A stretch of DNA of 24,849 nt from Bacteroidales bacterium UBA6267 (GTDB taxonomy: Bacteria > Bacteroidota > Bacteroidia > Bacteroidales > UBA1556). Numbering within the stretch: the stretch's first letter is position 1; each line of letters starts with the position of its first letter. The notes beneath the pieces were generated by a model. That model had not been told where the DNA came from, did no database searches, and saw nothing but the letters and a program-made list of their open reading frames with translations. Below, one piece after another: positions 22,087 through 24,849 of this stretch. Location of the stretch: positions 1 to 24,849 of the forward strand of contig DJVB01000051.1 of NCBI GenBank assembly GCA_002440745.1, written 5' to 3'. The position numbers were made by a program, and so were the translations under genes.

Positions 22087-22911
22087 ATGAAAAGTGTAAA
22101 CCAAATTGAAGTAAAGGGATTTGTTATTACTGTGTTATCTATTGAAAATGAAGCATTTATTTCGCTTACTGACATGGCTCGAAACAAAAATCCGAGAGAG
22201 CCAAAAGATGTTGTCAAAAACTGGATGCGAAATCGTTCTACCATTGAATTTTTAGCAATTTGGGAGCAATTAAACAACTCCAATTTTAAAGGGGTCGAAA
22301 TCGACCCCTTATTATACGAGGCAGGGAGCAACTCTTTTACACTTTCACCCAATAGGTGGATAGAGCTTACCAATGCAAAAGGAATTATTTCAAAACAAGG
22401 AAGAAATGGGGGGACTTTTGCCCATCAGGACATTGCTTTAGAATTTGCATCATGGATTAGCGCAGAGTTTAAAGTTTACCTTTTGAATGAATTTATACGT
22501 CTTAAACAAGATGAAAACGATCGATTAAAAATAGAATGGAATATATCACGAATGTTGGCAAAAGTGAATTATCATATTCAAACAGATGCTATAAAAGAAA
22601 ATTTGATACCTCCTACGATTACAAAACAACAACAAAGTTTTATTTACTCTAATGAAGCCGATTTGCTAAATATGGCTCTATTTGGAAAAACAGCCAAAGA
22701 ATGGAGAACGGCCAATCCAAATCTGGAGGGAAATATACGTGATTATGCAACAATTGAACAGTTGGTAGTACTCTCGAACATGGAAAGCATAAACGCAGAA
22801 TTTATAAAGGCTGGCATTGAACCAGGGGAACGTTTGGTTAAACTAAACCAGATAGCCATCTCCCAAATAAAAATATTAGTTGAAAATACGCAGATAAAAA
22901 AACTGAAATAA
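22087..22911 (+). CDS. KilA-N domain protein of the restriction locus
   Basis: A 274-aa protein. Residues about 5-140 are a KilA-N domain: AFISLTDMARNK, VVKNWMRNRSTIEFLAIWEQ, then GRNGGTFAHQDIALEFASWI and AEFKVYLLNEFIRLK, all diagnostic. The C-terminal half has SNEADLLNMALFGKTAKEWR, GNIRDYATIEQLVVLSNMES and GERLVKLNQIAI, a companion domain that, as I recall, accompanies KilA-N in bacterial proteins beside restriction genes. KilA-N is a nucleic-acid-binding fold of phages and large DNA viruses; its task in bacterial restriction loci is not established. The stop TAA is one base before the ATG of the methyltransferase gene, so translation is probably coupled. A DNA-sensing or regulatory role is plausible but unproven. 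Confidence 0.9.
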   Translation: MKSVNQIEVKGFVITVLSIENEAFISLTDMARNKNPREPKDVVKNWMRNRSTIEFLAIWEQLNNSNFKGVEIDPLLYEAGSNSFTLSPNRWIELTNAKGIISKQGRNGGTFAHQDIALEFASWISAEFKVYLLNEFIRLKQDENDRLKIEWNISRMLAKVNYHIQTDAIKENLIPPTITKQQQSFIYSNEADLLNMALFGKTAKEWRTANPNLEGNIRDYATIEQLVVLSNMESINAEFIKAGIEPGERLVKLNQIAISQIKILVENTQIKKLK

Positions 22912-22912
22912 T

Positions 22913-24849
22913 ATGAACCTGATTGCATTTAAAGAAAAAACCCTGTTCGAGGCCATGAAAGAACTCTTTGCTGAGTTGAATGTGCCTGTAAATTACCTTA
23001 CAGCCGAGCCTACAGAGGCAAAGGAAATTTTAAAAGATACCTTCAAAGAAAACAGCACTTTTCAACTCGTAAACGAAGTGTATTTTGTGGGAATGGTTGA
23101 CGATGCTGCCTTTGAAGGCAATAAAAGTCTTGCCGTGGAAAAAATCAAATCCGATTACGATGGTATTTTGATTTTTGGCATAACCTTGAATCTGCGTGAA
23201 AACAACCTGTTACCAACCCGTTCGCAACTGGCCGAAATTTCAAGGGCATTTAATCGTGAGTTTTATTATACACCTGTTGTATTGGTTTTTAAATATGCCG
23301 ATGACAAAGGACAATATATTGCATTTGCCAACACCGAACGACTGCAATACAAACAGGCTTGGCGTGAAGGTGAAAAGGCTGGCAAAGTTTCATTGTTAAG
23401 GGATATTGATATACAACGCCCTCACCGTGGACACGAAGATATTATCAACCAACTCTGTATTCAAATTTCGGGAGTAAAAGCAATAGATTCTTTTGCTAAG
23501 TTATATGCGTATTGGCAGGAAGTTTTTAGTGTTAGTGTTCTTAATAAACGTTTTTATCAGGAACTTTCGAACTGGTATTTTTGGGCAGTTAAGCAAGTTG
23601 CTTTCCCTGGCAAACCGACCGAAGCTGATGCCATAAAGAAAAAATCCAAATTGGAGGATTTAATTCAGGAACACAATGCCACCAATGTAATTCGTTTGCT
23701 TACCCGTTTGTTATTTACTTGGTTTATAAAAGAAAAGAAATTGATTCCCGAGGAACTGTTTGACCTCGAAGCTTTGCAAAAAGATATTTTGAATGATATT
23801 GCACCGTATCACGAAAATGGCTTATTTAATCATGCAAATAAAGACAGTGTTTATTACAGGGCAATACTGCAAAACTTGTTTTTCGCTTCGCTTAACTGTC
23901 CTATAAAGCCAGATGGCACCGATTCTCGCGAACGTGGTTTCCGTGGCGATGGTTATGGTACACACCGTGGCATTGATTATTTGATGCGGTACAAACGATA
24001 CTTTAAAAATCCAGTTGCTTTTCTGGAACTCATGAACAAAACTGTTCCGTTTCTGAATGGGGGTTTATTTGAATGTTTGGACGATAAATACAGCAATACC
24101 TACATTGACGGCTTTTCTGACCAAATGACAAAAGGCGAACAATTAATTGTTCCCGACTATTTGTTTTTTGGCACACCCGAAGAGGTGGATTTAAGCAACG
24201 AATATGGCGTTAATAATAGCACAACAAAGAAAGCAGCAGTTAAGGGATTGATAAACATTCTGAAATCGTACAAATTTACAATTACTGAAAACACTCCGAT
24301 TGAAGAAGACGTTGCTCTTGACCCCGAATTGTTAGGTAAGGTATTTGAAAACCTTTTAGCAAGTTACAACCCCGAAACCAAAACAACAGCACGTAAACAA
24401 ACAGGCTCGTTTTATACTCCTCGTGAAATTGTAAATTACATGGTTGACGAAAGCCTGATTGCATACCTGAAAAATGCAGTAAACGATTGGGAAATGGACG
24501 AAAAGCAGGTGGACGAAAAGTTACACCAACTGGCTTCGTTCGATGCGAAAAACCCATTTGCCGATAATCAGAAACTTACCCGTGATATAGTTTCAGCCCT
24601 CGACCGTTGTAAAATACTTGACCCTGCTTGCGGTTCGGGTGCTTTCCCTATGGGAGTACTTCAAAAAATGGTGCACATGCTGCAAAAGCTCGACCCTAAT
24701 AACCTTATTTGGAAAGAGGTGCAAATACAAAAAGTGCAGGAAGAAACCAGCGAAGTGTTTAAAACTATTGACGACAAAGCCGAACGGGAAGAAAAACTGA
24801 AAGAAATAAACAATGCTTTCGACCAACGGGTAAACGACCCCGATTATGC
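22913..24849 (+). CDS. Eco57I-class N6-adenine DNA methyltransferase (3' end outside the window)
   Basis: An open frame of 645 codons from ATG 22913 that runs off the window end. Residues 1-180 are an N-terminal domain (VYFVGMVDD, KSDYDGILIFGITL, YYTPVVLVFKYAD, then a DIDIQRPHRGHEDI segment) in which I see no PD-(D/E)xK signature. Helical regions follow. At about 498 comes GSFYTPREIVNYMV, the hallmark preceding the catalytic domain, and at 570 motif I DPACGSGAFPMG for S-adenosylmethionine binding. Motif IV (NPPY) and any target-recognition domain would lie beyond the end. The family includes type IIG restriction-methylation enzymes and BREX PglX. Here it most likely marks self DNA for the PLD/helicase partners and may also specify the target. 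The start leaves a one-base gap after the KilA-N gene. Confidence 0.93.
   Translation, partial: MNLIAFKEKTLFEAMKELFAELNVPVNYLTAEPTEAKEILKDTFKENSTFQLVNEVYFVGMVDDAAFEGNKSLAVEKIKSDYDGILIFGITLNLRENNLLPTRSQLAEISRAFNREFYYTPVVLVFKYADDKGQYIAFANTERLQYKQAWREGEKAGKVSLLRDIDIQRPHRGHEDIINQLCIQISGVKAIDSFAKLYAYWQEVFSVSVLNKRFYQELSNWYFWAVKQVAFPGKPTEADAIKKKSKLEDLIQEHNATNVIRLLTRLLFTWFIKEKKLIPEELFDLEALQKDILNDIAPYHENGLFNHANKDSVYYRAILQNLFFASLNCPIKPDGTDSRERGFRGDGYGTHRGIDYLMRYKRYFKNPVAFLELMNKTVPFLNGGLFECLDDKYSNTYIDGFSDQMTKGEQLIVPDYLFFGTPEEVDLSNEYGVNNSTTKKAAVKGLINILKSYKFTITENTPIEEDVALDPELLGKVFENLLASYNPETKTTARKQTGSFYTPREIVNYMVDESLIAYLKNAVNDWEMDEKQVDEKLHQLASFDAKNPFADNQKLTRDIVSALDRCKILDPACGSGAFPMGVLQKMVHMLQKLDPNNLIWKEVQIQKVQEETSEVFKTIDDKAEREEKLKEINNAFDQRVNDPDY

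Noticed and set aside
17700..24849. Labelling the operon as DISARM or BREX
   Set aside because: Shared parts only. The defining genes (drmA/drmB; pglZ/brxC) are absent from the window and the 3' end is missing, so a named type is not justified.

Overview
The window looks like chromosomal DNA of a Bacteroidota (Bacteroidetes) bacterium. Several promoters carry the phylum-typical -7 element TAnnTTTG, one of them with a -33 TTTG. Shine-Dalgarno sites are hard to find, and the DUF349 coiled-coil protein, the Uup-type ABC-F ATPase and the DUF1538 pair are of kinds I associate with this phylum. I cannot name the genus. No rRNA or tRNA was found.

1-3525: the right-hand end of an integron-like gene-cassette array. 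Three attC-like sites (about 17-147, 1247-1392, 3395-3525) and a probable short one (314-380) separate cassettes all read in the + direction. The first bases of each cassette are the reverse complement of the R'' box after its gene, perfectly over 10 bp for two cassettes. One cassette begins with the last codons of a tyrosine recombinase. The next two carry a nucleoside-deoxyribosyltransferase-like protein and a 646-aa protein joining DNA-binding-like domains to a SEFIR/TIR-like domain. Both are plausible phage-defence or signalling genes. No integron integrase is in the window.

3526-16620: ordinary backbone. It holds a DUF349 repeat protein and the translational GTPase BipA (minus strand), and uup and truA (plus strand). 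A DUF559 endonuclease-like gene follows, bracketed by two related hairpins in opposite orientation that resemble REP elements. Next come a soluble PAS histidine kinase with a four-cysteine motif, a four-gene operon (two DUF1538 membrane proteins, a PII-like protein, a CBS-pair protein) that looks like a regulated cation transporter, and a secreted Tyr/His-rich protein with a Pro-Ala-Arg repeat tail.

16621-17699: about 1.1 kb without a supportable gene. It contains nested hairpin repeats, a low-complexity block, a promoter-like site on a palindrome and a three-copy 11-bp repeat.

17700-24849: a tightly spaced plus-strand operon running off the end. It encodes a single-domain PLD nuclease, a 1147-aa PLD-SNF2 helicase, a KilA-N protein and an Eco57I-class adenine methyltransferase. 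This is most likely a restriction or anti-phage system with PLD nucleases as effectors. It shares parts with DISARM and BREX but lacks their hallmark genes in this window. With the cassettes, the backbone segment is flanked by candidate defence cargo on both sides.
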